From: Thermoproteota archaeon
Lineage (GTDB): Archaea; Thermoproteota; Methanomethylicia; Nezhaarchaeales; WYZ-LMO8
Direction of reading: 5' to 3'
NCBI GenBank assembly: GCA_011605835.1
Contig: JAAOZJ010000080.1
Coordinates: 1 to 13,186 of the forward strand
DNA: 13,186 bases
Positions 1 through 5,945 of this stretch are shown in pieces. The notes beneath the pieces are model-generated. The model was not told the origin of the DNA. It made no database searches and saw only the letters and a program-made list of their open reading frames with translations. Made by a program: the position numbers and the translations under genes. Position 1 is the first letter of the stretch. The number at the start of each line of letters is the position of its first letter.

Positions 1-1
1 C

Positions 2-163
2 AATGCCGAGAACAAAGGCCTTGACGTCGAGAGGTTAGTCATAGTGCATGCCGCTGCGCATAAGGGGCCAGTCATCAGGAAGTACATACCGAGGGCTTTC
101 GGTAGAGCCACTCCATTCTTCCAGCAGCTAGTTCATATAGAGGTGGCGGTCAAAGAAGGCTAG
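2..163 (+). CDS. rpl22: Ribosomal protein uL22 (L22), C-terminal part only
   Basis: The window opens inside this gene. The second frame reads 53 codons without interruption and ends in TAG at 161-163. The visible residues include the block HKGPVIRKYIPRAFGRATPF, which resembles the conserved extended hairpin of archaeal and eukaryotic uL22 (L17e), the loop that lines the peptide exit tunnel. A short beta strand (LVHIEVAVKEG) closes the protein, as is usual in archaeal members. The 5' part lies outside the window. Position immediately before rps3 is the canonical S10-operon order and supports the call. A CDS for rps3 follows within 8-26 nt, depending on which start is used. Confidence 0.9.
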   Translation, partial: NAENKGLDVERLVIVHAAAHKGPVIRKYIPRAFGRATPFFQQLVHIEVAVKEG

Positions 164-189
164 GAAAAGTTGTGGGCTGGGAGGGCTTC

Positions 190-834
190 ATGCCGGATAT
201 CGAGAAGGGCTTCATCGCCAAGGCGTTGAGGAGACTCGATGTAGACTCCTTCCTAGAGCGCGAACTGGAAAGGGCTGGCTACGTTAAAGTGGACTTGCAG
301 AAGACGCCTCTGGGCACTAACGTGACCATATACGCAGAGAGGCCAGGAATGGTCATAGGGAGGCATGGCTCCACGATCCACGAGTTGACGCAGAAGTTAG
401 AGAAGATGTTTGGGATCGAGAGACCTCAGATCGCAGTAGCGCCAGTCGAAGTCCCGGAGCTCAACGCTAAGATAATGGCTCAAAGGATCAAGAGCGCCCT
501 CGAAAGGGGCATACACTTCAGGAGGGCCGCCTACATAGCCTTAAACCAGATAATGGAGGCTGGCGCCCTGGGCGCCGAGATAAGGATCAAAGGGAAGCTC
601 AGGACCGAGCGAGCTAGGTATGAGAAGCTGAGATCAGGGATAGTCCTGAAGGCTGGCCAGCTCTCGCAGGAGCACGTTGACGTAGCTGTCGAGCACGCGC
701 TCTTAAAACAGGGCAAAATAGGCATAAAGGTCAAGATAGTCCTGCCCTCGGCTGTCAAGGCCATAGAGGAGCTGGACAAAGGCAAGGTATTCGCGAAGAG
801 CGAGGGTGAGAGCGGTGGCAATACTCAAAGTTAA
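190..834 (+). CDS. rps3: Ribosomal protein uS3 (S3), small-subunit KH-domain protein
   Basis: uS3 sits at the mRNA entry channel of the small subunit. The 214-residue product has the archaeal layout: an N-terminal type II KH domain with the GxxG loop GRHG at residues 57-60 inside MVIGRHGSTI, then the C-terminal S3 domain containing RAAYIALNQIMEAGALGAEI and KGKLRTERAR. Length fits archaeal uS3. The frame stays open back to a GTG at 172, but ATG 190 is preferred: GGAGGG lies just upstream, and MPDIEKGFIAK matches the usual start of archaeal S3 just before the helix. It lies between rpl22 and rpl29 in S10-operon order. Its last 20 nt overlap the start chosen for rpl29, suggesting coupled translation. 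Confidence 0.96.
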   Translation: MPDIEKGFIAKALRRLDVDSFLERELERAGYVKVDLQKTPLGTNVTIYAERPGMVIGRHGSTIHELTQKLEKMFGIERPQIAVAPVEVPELNAKIMAQRIKSALERGIHFRRAAYIALNQIMEAGALGAEIRIKGKLRTERARYEKLRSGIVLKAGQLSQEHVDVAVEHALLKQGKIGIKVKIVLPSAVKAIEELDKGKVFAKSEGESGGNTQS

Positions 835-1030
835 GGACATAAGAAAGATGTCTAGCGAAGAGAGGCTTGCCAAGCTTAGGGAGCTGAAAGCAGAGCTCCT
901 AAGGCTTAGGGTTCAGCAAGCCTCAGGAGCCCCGCTAGAGAATCCCGGCAAAATAAGGGTTATAAAAAAGACAATAGCTAGGATACTGACGGTCATTAAC
1001 GAAGAGAGAAAAAGCTCTAAACGTGCTTGA
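815..1030 (+). CDS. rpl29: Ribosomal protein uL29 (L29)
   Basis: uL29 is a small two-helix protein near the peptide exit tunnel, close to the signal-recognition and chaperone docking site. The 71-residue product reads MAILKVKDIRKM at its start, the form seen in many archaeal L29 proteins. The helical hairpin follows, with the conserved block LRVQQASGAPLENPGKIRVIKKTIARI. GTG 815 is chosen because GGTGA (805-809) sits 5 nt upstream and because the protein then begins MAIL; GTG 806 is an in-frame alternative. The gene overlaps the end of rps3 by 20 nt. Its stop overlaps the stop of the opposing FBP aldolase/phosphatase gene by 14 nt. The usual followers in archaea (rnp1 or SUI1, rps17, rpl14) are absent here. 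Confidence 0.95.
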   Translation: MAILKVKDIRKMSSEERLAKLRELKAELLRLRVQQASGAPLENPGKIRVIKKTIARILTVINEERKSSKRA

Positions 1031-2135
1031 ACCTGTCCTTGAGCTTCTCTAGTATTTTCGGTAACGTCGTGTACTCAAGTTCTTCGGGTCCTAGCCTAGC
1101 AGGCATGAACTCTCCCATTCTCCTCATGTAATCGGCTACCTGCATTGCGACGGTCCTCGCCACGTCGAAAGCCGGGTCATCGAAGAGGTCAGCAGGCTCG
1201 GAGCCCGTTAGGCCTATCAACTCGCCGTTCGCCAGCTGAAAGCCGAGAGCTATAACTCGAGGCGGGCCGTCGAAGAACGTGCAGCGCGCATGCTTCAAGC
1301 TAACTGGCATTAACGGGCCATAGTGCGAGCCCCTCATCCAGCCTGCCACGAGGTGAGGGTACGCGAAGGGTGCTAGTATTTCACCGACGGCTGGAAAGCC
1401 GTGTTGGGCCCTGACTATTAAGGCGGGATCATCTTTGCCGACGTACTTGCCAGCTATCAAGCTGAGCCTCGTTGTAGTTGCCACCGCAGCAACTTCTCTA
1501 TCTACTTTTCTCAGGATTCTTTCAACGACGTATCTCCCGGTAGTGCCTAAGAGACCCACCAAGCTGTAGAGTTCTTCGGGGCAACTGAGATCGACTATCT
1601 TTCCCTCAATGACGTCCATGACCCTAAATATGAAACCTTCGTGCATGCTGGGGTCTATCACTAGACCAGCAGTATTGTCCGGCGACGCGAAGATTTTGTA
1701 GAGTGGGTAGTTCCACGCTCCGGGCTCGGTCTTGTCGGCTGCGAACACTATTATCGGTTCACTGGGCCTCTCAGTTATCTCCATCTCGGCAACTCCAGGG
1801 CCCATCCCTTTCACGTTGCCCGAGAAAGCGTCCGAGAGGAGGTCCTGCCCAGCCGCGTAAAGTTTTAGAGGTCTTGATACCTTTTCCGTGACCTCCTTAA
1901 AGGTGTTCCAAGCCAAGCCGTGAATATCTGGACTGCCCTCTCCCTTGGTGTGAGTCATTAGAAGTTCTAAGTCGTCGCCGCAGTTGAAGACGTAGTAGTC
2001 TATCAGGAGCCCATTTTTCTTGGCTTCTTCGAGCCGCTTGCGGGCAACTTCTAGTTGTTTGGGGTGGACGACGTGGTGACCGCAAAGGGAGCCCACGTCG
2101 GCTTTTATCAAACTGATAGTGACCTTTTGAGGCAT
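1017..2135 (-). CDS. fbp: Fructose-1,6-bisphosphate aldolase/phosphatase
   Basis: This bifunctional gluconeogenic enzyme (class V FBPase family) condenses dihydroxyacetone phosphate with glyceraldehyde 3-phosphate and then dephosphorylates the product to fructose 6-phosphate, in the cytoplasm. From ATG 2135 it has 372 residues, normal for the family. Metal-site blocks are visible: IKADVGS (Asp13), GHHVVHP (His20/His21), GDDLELLMTH (Asp54/Asp55) and ADKTEPGAWN (Asp134). YVGKDDP at 231-237 contains the Tyr and the Schiff-base Lys (Lys234; Lys232 in the Thermoproteus enzyme). ELEYTTLP near 352-359 supplies the C-terminal catalytic-loop Tyr. ATG 2135 has AGGTGGT 5 nt upstream; the frame extends two codons further to a TTG. 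It has its own TATA box behind ABCE1. It converges on rpl29 with a 14-nt overlap. Confidence 0.97.
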   Translation of the reverse strand: MPQKVTISLIKADVGSLCGHHVVHPKQLEVARKRLEEAKKNGLLIDYYVFNCGDDLELLMTHTKGEGSPDIHGLAWNTFKEVTEKVSRPLKLYAAGQDLLSDAFSGNVKGMGPGVAEMEITERPSEPIIVFAADKTEPGAWNYPLYKIFASPDNTAGLVIDPSMHEGFIFRVMDVIEGKIVDLSCPEELYSLVGLLGTTGRYVVERILRKVDREVAAVATTTRLSLIAGKYVGKDDPALIVRAQHGFPAVGEILAPFAYPHLVAGWMRGSHYGPLMPVSLKHARCTFFDGPPRVIALGFQLANGELIGLTGSEPADLFDDPAFDVARTVAMQVADYMRRMGEFMPARLGPEELEYTTLPKILEKLKDRFKHV

Positions 2136-2170
2136 GAGCAACCACCTAGCTAGAAAACTGCGAGATGACG

Positions 2171-2178
2171 ATATAAAC
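2171..2178 (-). promoter_or_regulatory. TATA box for FBP aldolase/phosphatase
   Basis: On the minus strand the 64-bp gap behind ABCE1 reads GGTTTATATC, an archaeal TATA element preceded by a purine-rich BRE-like stretch. It lies about 36 nt before ATG 2135, giving a predicted transcript start near 2148 and a short leader that just includes the AGGTGGT ribosome binding site. This suggests the gene can be transcribed independently of ABCE1. Read by eye; no mapped start site. Confidence 0.55.
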
Positions 2179-2199
2179 CTTAGCCCCCGATCATGCGTT

Positions 2200-4008
2200 T
2201 CATCGCCCCTCCTTTTCTTCTGCCTCCTCTCTCTCAGGTATGTAGTAGTATTCTCCTATACTCTTCTGCTTCCTGTGAAGATAGGAGTCCGGCTTGTTTA
2301 TCCTAACTCTACCGCTGTGAAGGTCCCTCCTGAAAGTCACGTCGACTTCTCTCAAGAAGACGTTGAAGCCGCTTCTCAAGTCCGTGGGGCTCGACGCGAT
2401 GCCATAGACGCCAGGCCTGCCACTGAAGACCATTATCGAGTCAGCGACCGCGTCCATTACGACGACGTCGTGCTCGACAACGAAGGCCGCGGCCTTTCTC
2501 TCGTCAACGATCTTTCTAACGAGCTTTGCCATTATCAGGCGTTGTTCTACGTCTAAGTAGGCCGAGGGCTCGTCTAACAGGTAGATGTCCGCCTCTCTCG
2601 CCAGCGCACACGCTATGCTAACTCGTTGAAGTTCTCCACCGCTCAGAGATGACAACTTGCGGTCAAAGAGGTGTTCGAGCATGAACGGCTGGCATATCTC
2701 GCTCTTGAACCAAGAGGAAGACAACACGCCCCCTAAGTTCCTCGACAGGTAGTCGTATACGACCTCGTCGCCCTCGGGCGTCAAGTACTGTGGTTTGTAA
2801 CTAAGCTTTATCTCGCTCTTCCCTTCCTTCGATATACGCTCCAAGAGGGACCTCACGAACGTGGTCTTGCCAATTCCGTTGGGGCCCAATATACCGATGA
2901 CCTCTCCCTCGTGTACGACCCCTTGGTTCACAGTGAGCTCGAAGACCCCTCCCACTTCGACTTTAAAGGAGGGCCACGAGAATAGCTCGTTGCCGGAGAG
3001 GGACTCCCTAGGCCTAGGCCTCAGCCTAAACCTTATGGGCTCTTCCCTGAACCTCACGTTCTCGCCGGGTATGTAGCCATCGAGGTATATGTTTATGCCT
3101 ACCCTAACTCCATAGGGCTGAGAGGCTATGCCGTACGCCCCTGGCTTGCCATACATGATGCATACCTTATCTGAAACGTAGTCTAGGATCGCGAGGTCGT
3201 GTTCGGCGACGACAACGGCCTTACCCTCTTGCGAGAGCGACCTTATGACCTTGGAGACCTTGAGCCTCTGCATTACGTCGAGATAGCTCGCTGGCTCGTC
3301 GAAGATGTAGACGTCAGCCTCTCGGCTGCACGCGGCTATTATGGCCAACCTTTGCAACTCACCACCGCATAGAGCCGAGACCTCCCTATCGATTACGTCG
3401 ACTAAGTCAAGCTCCTTCGCTAAATCCTTCCACAGACCCCTCTCGTCGACTTTGGCAAGGAGGTCTTTGACCGCGCCCTTGATGTACTTGGGTATTACGT
3501 CGACGTATTGTATCTTATGTACGACGCGCAATCTCCCTGAGTACAGGGCTCGAAAGTACGACTGGAGCTCTGTGCCCGCGAAAAAGCGCACTACGTCATC
3601 CTTCGTCGGTCGGAGCTCTATGTTCCCGAGGTTCGGTACGAGGTCGCCAGCTAAAATGCGAAGTATCGTGGTCTTTCCGGTGCCGTTGGGGCCTATCAAA
3701 CCCAAGACGTGGCCTTTTCGGGGCGGGGGAAGCCTGTACAACCTAAAGCCGTTAGCTCCGTATTGGTGAACGCATTCACGCTCTAACTCTTCTGGCAAGT
3801 TGACTATGGTTATGGCGGAGAATGGGCATTTCTTGATGCAAATGCCGCACCCCACGCAGAGGTTCTCCTTTATCATCGGCCTTTGAAGTTCCTCGTTGAT
3901 CTCGATGGCCATTACCTTATTCTTGACTAGTGGGCAGAAGCGAAAGCACTCCCTGTAGCACTCTTTCGGTTTGCAGAGGTCTTTGTCTACGACGGCTATC
4001 CGAGGCAT
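2200..4008 (-). CDS. abce1: ABCE1 (RNase L inhibitor homologue), ribosome recycling ATPase
   Basis: ABCE1 splits post-termination ribosomes into subunits and returns in initiation. The 602 residues show all family parts in order. An N-terminal ferredoxin-like domain has eight cysteines (12, 17, 21, 25 and 51, 54, 57, 61) for two [4Fe-4S] clusters. NBD1 has Walker A GPNGTGKTT (106-114), signature LCGGELQR (213-220), Walker B VYIFDEPASYLD with Glu238, and switch His270. NBD2 has GPNGIGKTT (375-383), LSGGELQR (455-462), Glu480 and His513. PRPRE near 331-335 belongs to the hinge. The first signature has Cys where Ser is normal. ATG 4008 gives the standard MPRIAVVDKDLCKPK start. The C-terminus ends in an extra charged tail (EREEAEEKEGR). 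A TATA box lies about 64 nt upstream. Confidence 0.98.
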   Translation of the reverse strand: MPRIAVVDKDLCKPKECYRECFRFCPLVKNKVMAIEINEELQRPMIKENLCVGCGICIKKCPFSAITIVNLPEELERECVHQYGANGFRLYRLPPPRKGHVLGLIGPNGTGKTTILRILAGDLVPNLGNIELRPTKDDVVRFFAGTELQSYFRALYSGRLRVVHKIQYVDVIPKYIKGAVKDLLAKVDERGLWKDLAKELDLVDVIDREVSALCGGELQRLAIIAACSREADVYIFDEPASYLDVMQRLKVSKVIRSLSQEGKAVVVAEHDLAILDYVSDKVCIMYGKPGAYGIASQPYGVRVGINIYLDGYIPGENVRFREEPIRFRLRPRPRESLSGNELFSWPSFKVEVGGVFELTVNQGVVHEGEVIGILGPNGIGKTTFVRSLLERISKEGKSEIKLSYKPQYLTPEGDEVVYDYLSRNLGGVLSSSWFKSEICQPFMLEHLFDRKLSSLSGGELQRVSIACALAREADIYLLDEPSAYLDVEQRLIMAKLVRKIVDERKAAAFVVEHDVVVMDAVADSIMVFSGRPGVYGIASSPTDLRSGFNVFLREVDVTFRRDLHSGRVRINKPDSYLHRKQKSIGEYYYIPEREEAEEKEGR

Positions 4009-4018
4009 GGAGGTCCCC

Positions 4019-4039
4019 GATCCTCGGAATGCCGAGATC
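4019..4039 (-). promoter_or_regulatory. Small hairpin in the ABCE1 leader
   Basis: Between the predicted ABCE1 transcript start and its ATG, the minus strand contains CTCGG-CATT-CCGAG, a perfect 5-bp stem with a 4-nt loop. It can be extended by GATC pairing across one bulged base (about 8 bp in all). It ends about 10 nt before the start codon and could affect ribosome access. Short stems like this occur by chance, so the regulatory reading is only a suggestion. Confidence 0.25.
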
Positions 4040-4071
4040 GTTTAGCGAAATCAAGCCAACGGCATCTCAGC

Positions 4072-4077
4072 ATATAA
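4072..4077 (-). promoter_or_regulatory. Probable TATA box for ABCE1
   Basis: The minus strand reads AGTTATATGC here, about 64 nt before ATG 4008. The expected transcript start is near 4048, giving a leader of roughly 40 nt. A second AT-rich element further upstream (TTTTAAAC near 4170) is an alternative. Confidence 0.4.
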
Positions 4078-4197
4078 CTATCCACTTCATCGCCCGTGAT
4101 ACATCCATACCTTACGAGGCTCCATTATCGTTACCATAACCAACAACGCATAGCTCAACAAACAACAAAGTTTAAAACATGATGACGAGTTTAGATC

Positions 4198-4202
4198 AAA
4201 AA
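4198..4202 (-). terminator. T-run after the Glu/Trp micro-ORF
   Basis: About 14 nt after the TGA stop of the micro-ORF the minus strand reads CATTTTTGAT. A short run of T is the usual intrinsic termination signal in archaea. A second T-rich segment (TTTGTTGTTTGTTG) follows around 4160-4175. Together they would separate the micro-ORF transcript from ABCE1. Confidence 0.4.
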
Positions 4203-4216
4203 TGAATTGGGGGTCG

Positions 4217-4288
4217 TCACCACTCCTCCTCCCACTCTTCCTCTTCCCACTCCTCCTCCTCTTCCCATTCTTCCCATTCTTCCTCCAT
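4217..4288 (-). CDS. Micro-ORF of 23 residues composed only of Met, Glu and Trp
   Basis: ATG 4288 to TGA 4217 encodes Met1 followed by 17 Glu and 5 Trp, with Trp at positions 5, 8, 14, 19 and 23 and Glu everywhere else. No known family is recognised. The case for a gene has several parts. GGGGGA sits 7 nt upstream of the ATG. A TATA box (4330-4337) is correctly spaced about 42 nt before it. A T-run follows the stop. Every T inside the ORF is the first base of an in-phase TGG, while Glu uses GAA (7) and GAG (10) intermixed, so this is not a simple DNA repeat. A peptide so acidic and aromatic could bind a basic protein or lie at a membrane surface, but that is speculation. The alternative is a non-coding purine-rich tract. 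Confidence 0.5.
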   Translation of the reverse strand: MEEEWEEWEEEEEWEEEEWEEEW

Positions 4289-4329
4289 TTTCGCGTCCCC
4301 CAGAGCGCTTTCTGAGGAGATTATGGCTT

Positions 4330-4337
4330 TATTTAAA
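4330..4337 (-). promoter_or_regulatory. TATA box for the Glu/Trp micro-ORF
   Basis: The minus strand reads CTTTAAATAAAG. With normal archaeal spacing, transcription would start near 4307, giving a leader of about 18 nt that contains GGGGGAC (4295-4301) before ATG 4288. It lies back to back with the THUMP promoter about 30 bp away. Confidence 0.45.
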
Positions 4338-4361
4338 GTTACCGATCAGATCCTAGGGAAG

Positions 4362-4368
4362 CTTTTAA
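4362..4368 (+). promoter_or_regulatory. TATA box of the THUMP gene (leaderless arrangement)
   Basis: GCTTTTAAGGG is a typical crenarchaeal TATA element. Its centre lies about 28 nt before GTG 4393, so the predicted transcript start coincides with the start codon. No ribosome binding site is seen between them, consistent with a leaderless mRNA. Confidence 0.6.
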
Positions 4369-4392
4369 GGGTCCTACACCTCTAAACCACAC

Positions 4393-4929
4393 GTGAAGGT
4401 GTCGTCAGTGAAGTTCAACCTGTTGGTATCAACGTATCGAAACAGAGAGGACGACTGCATTAGCGAGCTCTGGTACCTTTTTCGAGAGCTAGGCGACGAC
4501 CAAGTGGAGGTGCGTAGGGCTCTTGTCCCCGGCTTATTGTTTGTGAGGACCAAGCTGAACCCCTACGAGGCCTCTAAGAAAATAGGGGAGATAGCTAGGG
4601 AGAGGCCGTGGGACGTCAGATACACCCTTAAGCTCACCCCAATAGACGCCGTCACGAGCGACGACGTCGAGGAGATAAAGAGAGTCGCGGTCTCGCTGGC
4701 CAACGCGAAGATAGGAGAGAGCGAGACGTACAGGATAACCGTGAACAAGAGGATCTCCAACATAAGCAGTCGAAAGCTTATAGAGGAGATAGCCAAGGGG
4801 ATCAACAGGAAGGTCAACTTGAAGAGCCCTGACAAGATTTTGCAAGTAGAGATCATCGGCAAAGACGTGGGGATAGCCATACTGAGGCCTGAGGACGTGG
4901 TCTCTATAGTGAAGATAACTACCTCTTGA
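4393..4929 (+). CDS. THUMP-domain protein, Tan1/THUMPD1-like tRNA-modification factor
   Basis: The 178-residue product looks like the archaeal THUMP-only family (COG1818). In eukaryotes the relatives Tan1/THUMPD1 present tRNA to the acetyltransferase that makes ac4C12. The N-terminal part (about 1-80) has the NFLD-like fold preceding THUMP, with FNLLVSTYRNREDD and LVPGLLFVRT. The THUMP domain spans about 80-175 and shows its typical run: ETYRITVNKRISNISSRKLI, then KVNLKSPDKILQVEIIGKDVGIAIL. There is no methyltransferase or radical domain attached, so a partner enzyme is expected. GTG 4393 is chosen because the TATA box places the transcript start at that codon; GTG 4399 and 4408 are alternatives. 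The stop overlaps the opposing Ubl-Cgi121 gene by 11 nt. Confidence 0.88.
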   Translation: MKVSSVKFNLLVSTYRNREDDCISELWYLFRELGDDQVEVRRALVPGLLFVRTKLNPYEASKKIGEIARERPWDVRYTLKLTPIDAVTSDDVEEIKRVAVSLANAKIGESETYRITVNKRISNISSRKLIEEIAKGINRKVNLKSPDKILQVEIIGKDVGIAILRPEDVVSIVKITTS

Positions 4930-5809
4930 TACTCACTAGGGAGGTTCTTGTCAAGACGCTCTTCAGCTCGGGGCTTAAGGCCGAGGACTTATAGCTTGTC
5001 GCGCGTAGCTCTTCGTCACTCACGCGAAGGACTTTGAGCAGAGAGGTCGCTTCGCAATCTCGAGAGAGGTCGAGTTGCTTCACCTCCTCTACGGGGAGAG
5101 AAGATAGGGCCCGGAGCACCTTCTCGGATGCCTCCTTGCTTGGCGACATGACGTATAAGTAGAAATCCCTAGCGCTTTCGCCGATTCCCGCGACCTCTAA
5201 TGCGCGGGCTATCTGATCTTCGCATACAAGGCGCAAAAGAAACTCTATGTTGAACTTGTTGCTTATGTTCTTCCCTAGAGCGAAGGCCTTGATCGTATGA
5301 TAAAATACGAGGAATGCGTGGAGCTTGGATAGAACTAGCCCCGGCCGCGAAGCGGCCCACACGACATCGGTACCTTCGAAGATACCCTCGAGCGCTTGAA
5401 CTACTCCCCGCGATGACAACCCCTCTTTCAATTTTACGTGAAGTATCCTTAAATCCACCTTGTCCTTGTTCATCATCAAGAGGCCTAACAAATTTTTCAT
5501 CTTGTCTCTCGTGGTCGAGGCAACCGACCCTCCGTGGACTGAAGGTATTAGCGTTATCTCATTGACGTTGTCCGCCGGAGAGTCGAGCCCGCCAATTAAG
5601 TTTACGTCGACACCGTCGACCAAGACTATTATGTCGCTGCGAATTCTCTCTCCGCTGGGCTCGAAGACTCTTTTGAAGAGGGCCTCGTTGTCTTTGCATA
5701 CCAAGTAAATTACGTCCTTTATGCTCAGTCCTCGACCGACGTCGACGTCGACAAAGCTAGTTCCCGCTAAGCCCTTGAGAACTGCTAAGAGTTTCACTCG
5801 AACCCTCAC
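4919..5809 (-). CDS. Fusion of a MoaD/ThiS/SAMP-like ubiquitin fold with KEOPS subunit Cgi121
   Basis: From GTG 5809 the product has 296 residues. Residues 1-94 are a ubiquitin-like beta-grasp domain: MRVRVKLLAVLKGLAG at the start, VLVDGVDVNLIGGLDS in the middle, and EITLIPSVHGG ending at the Gly-Gly pair 93-94, exactly where MoaD, ThiS and SAMP proteins normally stop. About 20 linker residues follow. Residues from about 115 onwards match Cgi121, the KEOPS subunit that binds the tRNA acceptor end in t6A37 synthesis: LVLSKLHAFLVFYHTIKAFA, GKNISNKFNIEFLLRL and EDQIARALEVAGI. The frame is continuous, with in-frame ATGs in the linker. The frame also extends to GTG 5854; 5809 is preferred because the protein then begins like MoaD and GGGGG lies 9 nt upstream. 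It converges with the THUMP gene. Confidence 0.85.
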   Translation of the reverse strand: MRVRVKLLAVLKGLAGTSFVDVDVGRGLSIKDVIYLVCKDNEALFKRVFEPSGERIRSDIIVLVDGVDVNLIGGLDSPADNVNEITLIPSVHGGSVASTTRDKMKNLLGLLMMNKDKVDLRILHVKLKEGLSSRGVVQALEGIFEGTDVVWAASRPGLVLSKLHAFLVFYHTIKAFALGKNISNKFNIEFLLRLVCEDQIARALEVAGIGESARDFYLYVMSPSKEASEKVLRALSSLPVEEVKQLDLSRDCEATSLLKVLRVSDEELRATSYKSSALSPELKSVLTRTSLVSIKR

Positions 5810-5909
5810 GCTAGCAAGCCCCCTATTGAGGTCGGTTGAGGTACATCTCTTCACTCTTCAGAGCAGGTCAGCCTCGTCATCCCTCGTCTCTGAAGAAGGA
5901 CGGCAAATG

Positions 5910-5918
5910 TATTTAAAC
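5910..5918 (+). promoter_or_regulatory. TATA box for the radical SAM gene (possibly bidirectional)
   Basis: TATTTAAAC lies about 31 nt before ATG 5946, placing the transcript start a few bases before GGAG and the ATG. The element is nearly symmetrical, and its minus-strand reading (GTTTAAATA) could also serve the divergent Ubl-Cgi121 gene, although that leader would be longer (about 75 nt to GTG 5809). Confidence 0.5.
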
Positions 5919-5945
5919 GTTAAAGTAAGGCTATGCGTAGGAGTT

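Larger units (their letters stand above)
4009..4392. other. Long intergenic region between ABCE1 and the THUMP gene
   Basis: This is the only stretch in the window longer than 300 bases without an established gene. From left to right it holds the ABCE1 leader with a small hairpin, a TATA box for ABCE1, and an AT-rich stretch (about 4150-4200) with A-runs that are T-runs on the minus strand. Next is the Glu/Trp micro-ORF (4217-4288, minus) with its own TATA box at 4330-4337, and last the TATA box of the THUMP gene at 4362-4368. A 16-codon minus-strand ORF starting MVTIMEPRK (near 4141-4091) is also present but has no supporting signals. I see no tRNA or complete C/D-box RNA here. Confidence 0.7.

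Noticed and set aside
2134..2556. 140-codon plus-strand ORF overlapping the FBP/ABCE1 junction
   Set aside because: Mostly antisense to the end of ABCE1; the apparent hydrophobic stretch is the reverse of its charged C-terminal tail.
3341..3769. 142-codon plus-strand ORF across ABCE1
   Set aside because: It is the complement of the highly conserved ABCE1 NBD1, Ser/Arg/Pro-rich, with no start signals.
4091..4141. 16-codon minus-strand ORF (MVTIMEPRK...) upstream of ABCE1
   Set aside because: No SD-like sequence or spaced TATA box specific to it; short ORFs like this occur by chance.
4065..4200. Possible C/D-box guide RNA in the intergenic region
   Set aside because: C-like (GATGA) and CTGA strings appear, but no full C, D', C', D set with normal spacing on either strand.
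4217..4288. Reading the Glu/Trp tract as a plain polypurine repeat or CRISPR-like array
   Set aside because: There is no fixed repeat unit or spacer pattern, and the T bases occur only in phase within TGG codons.
5721..5945. N-terminal 75-codon extension of the radical SAM frame
   Set aside because: It is antisense to the Ubl domain, crosses the TATA box, and has no resemblance to radical SAM N-termini; ATG 5946 has GGAG and promoter support.
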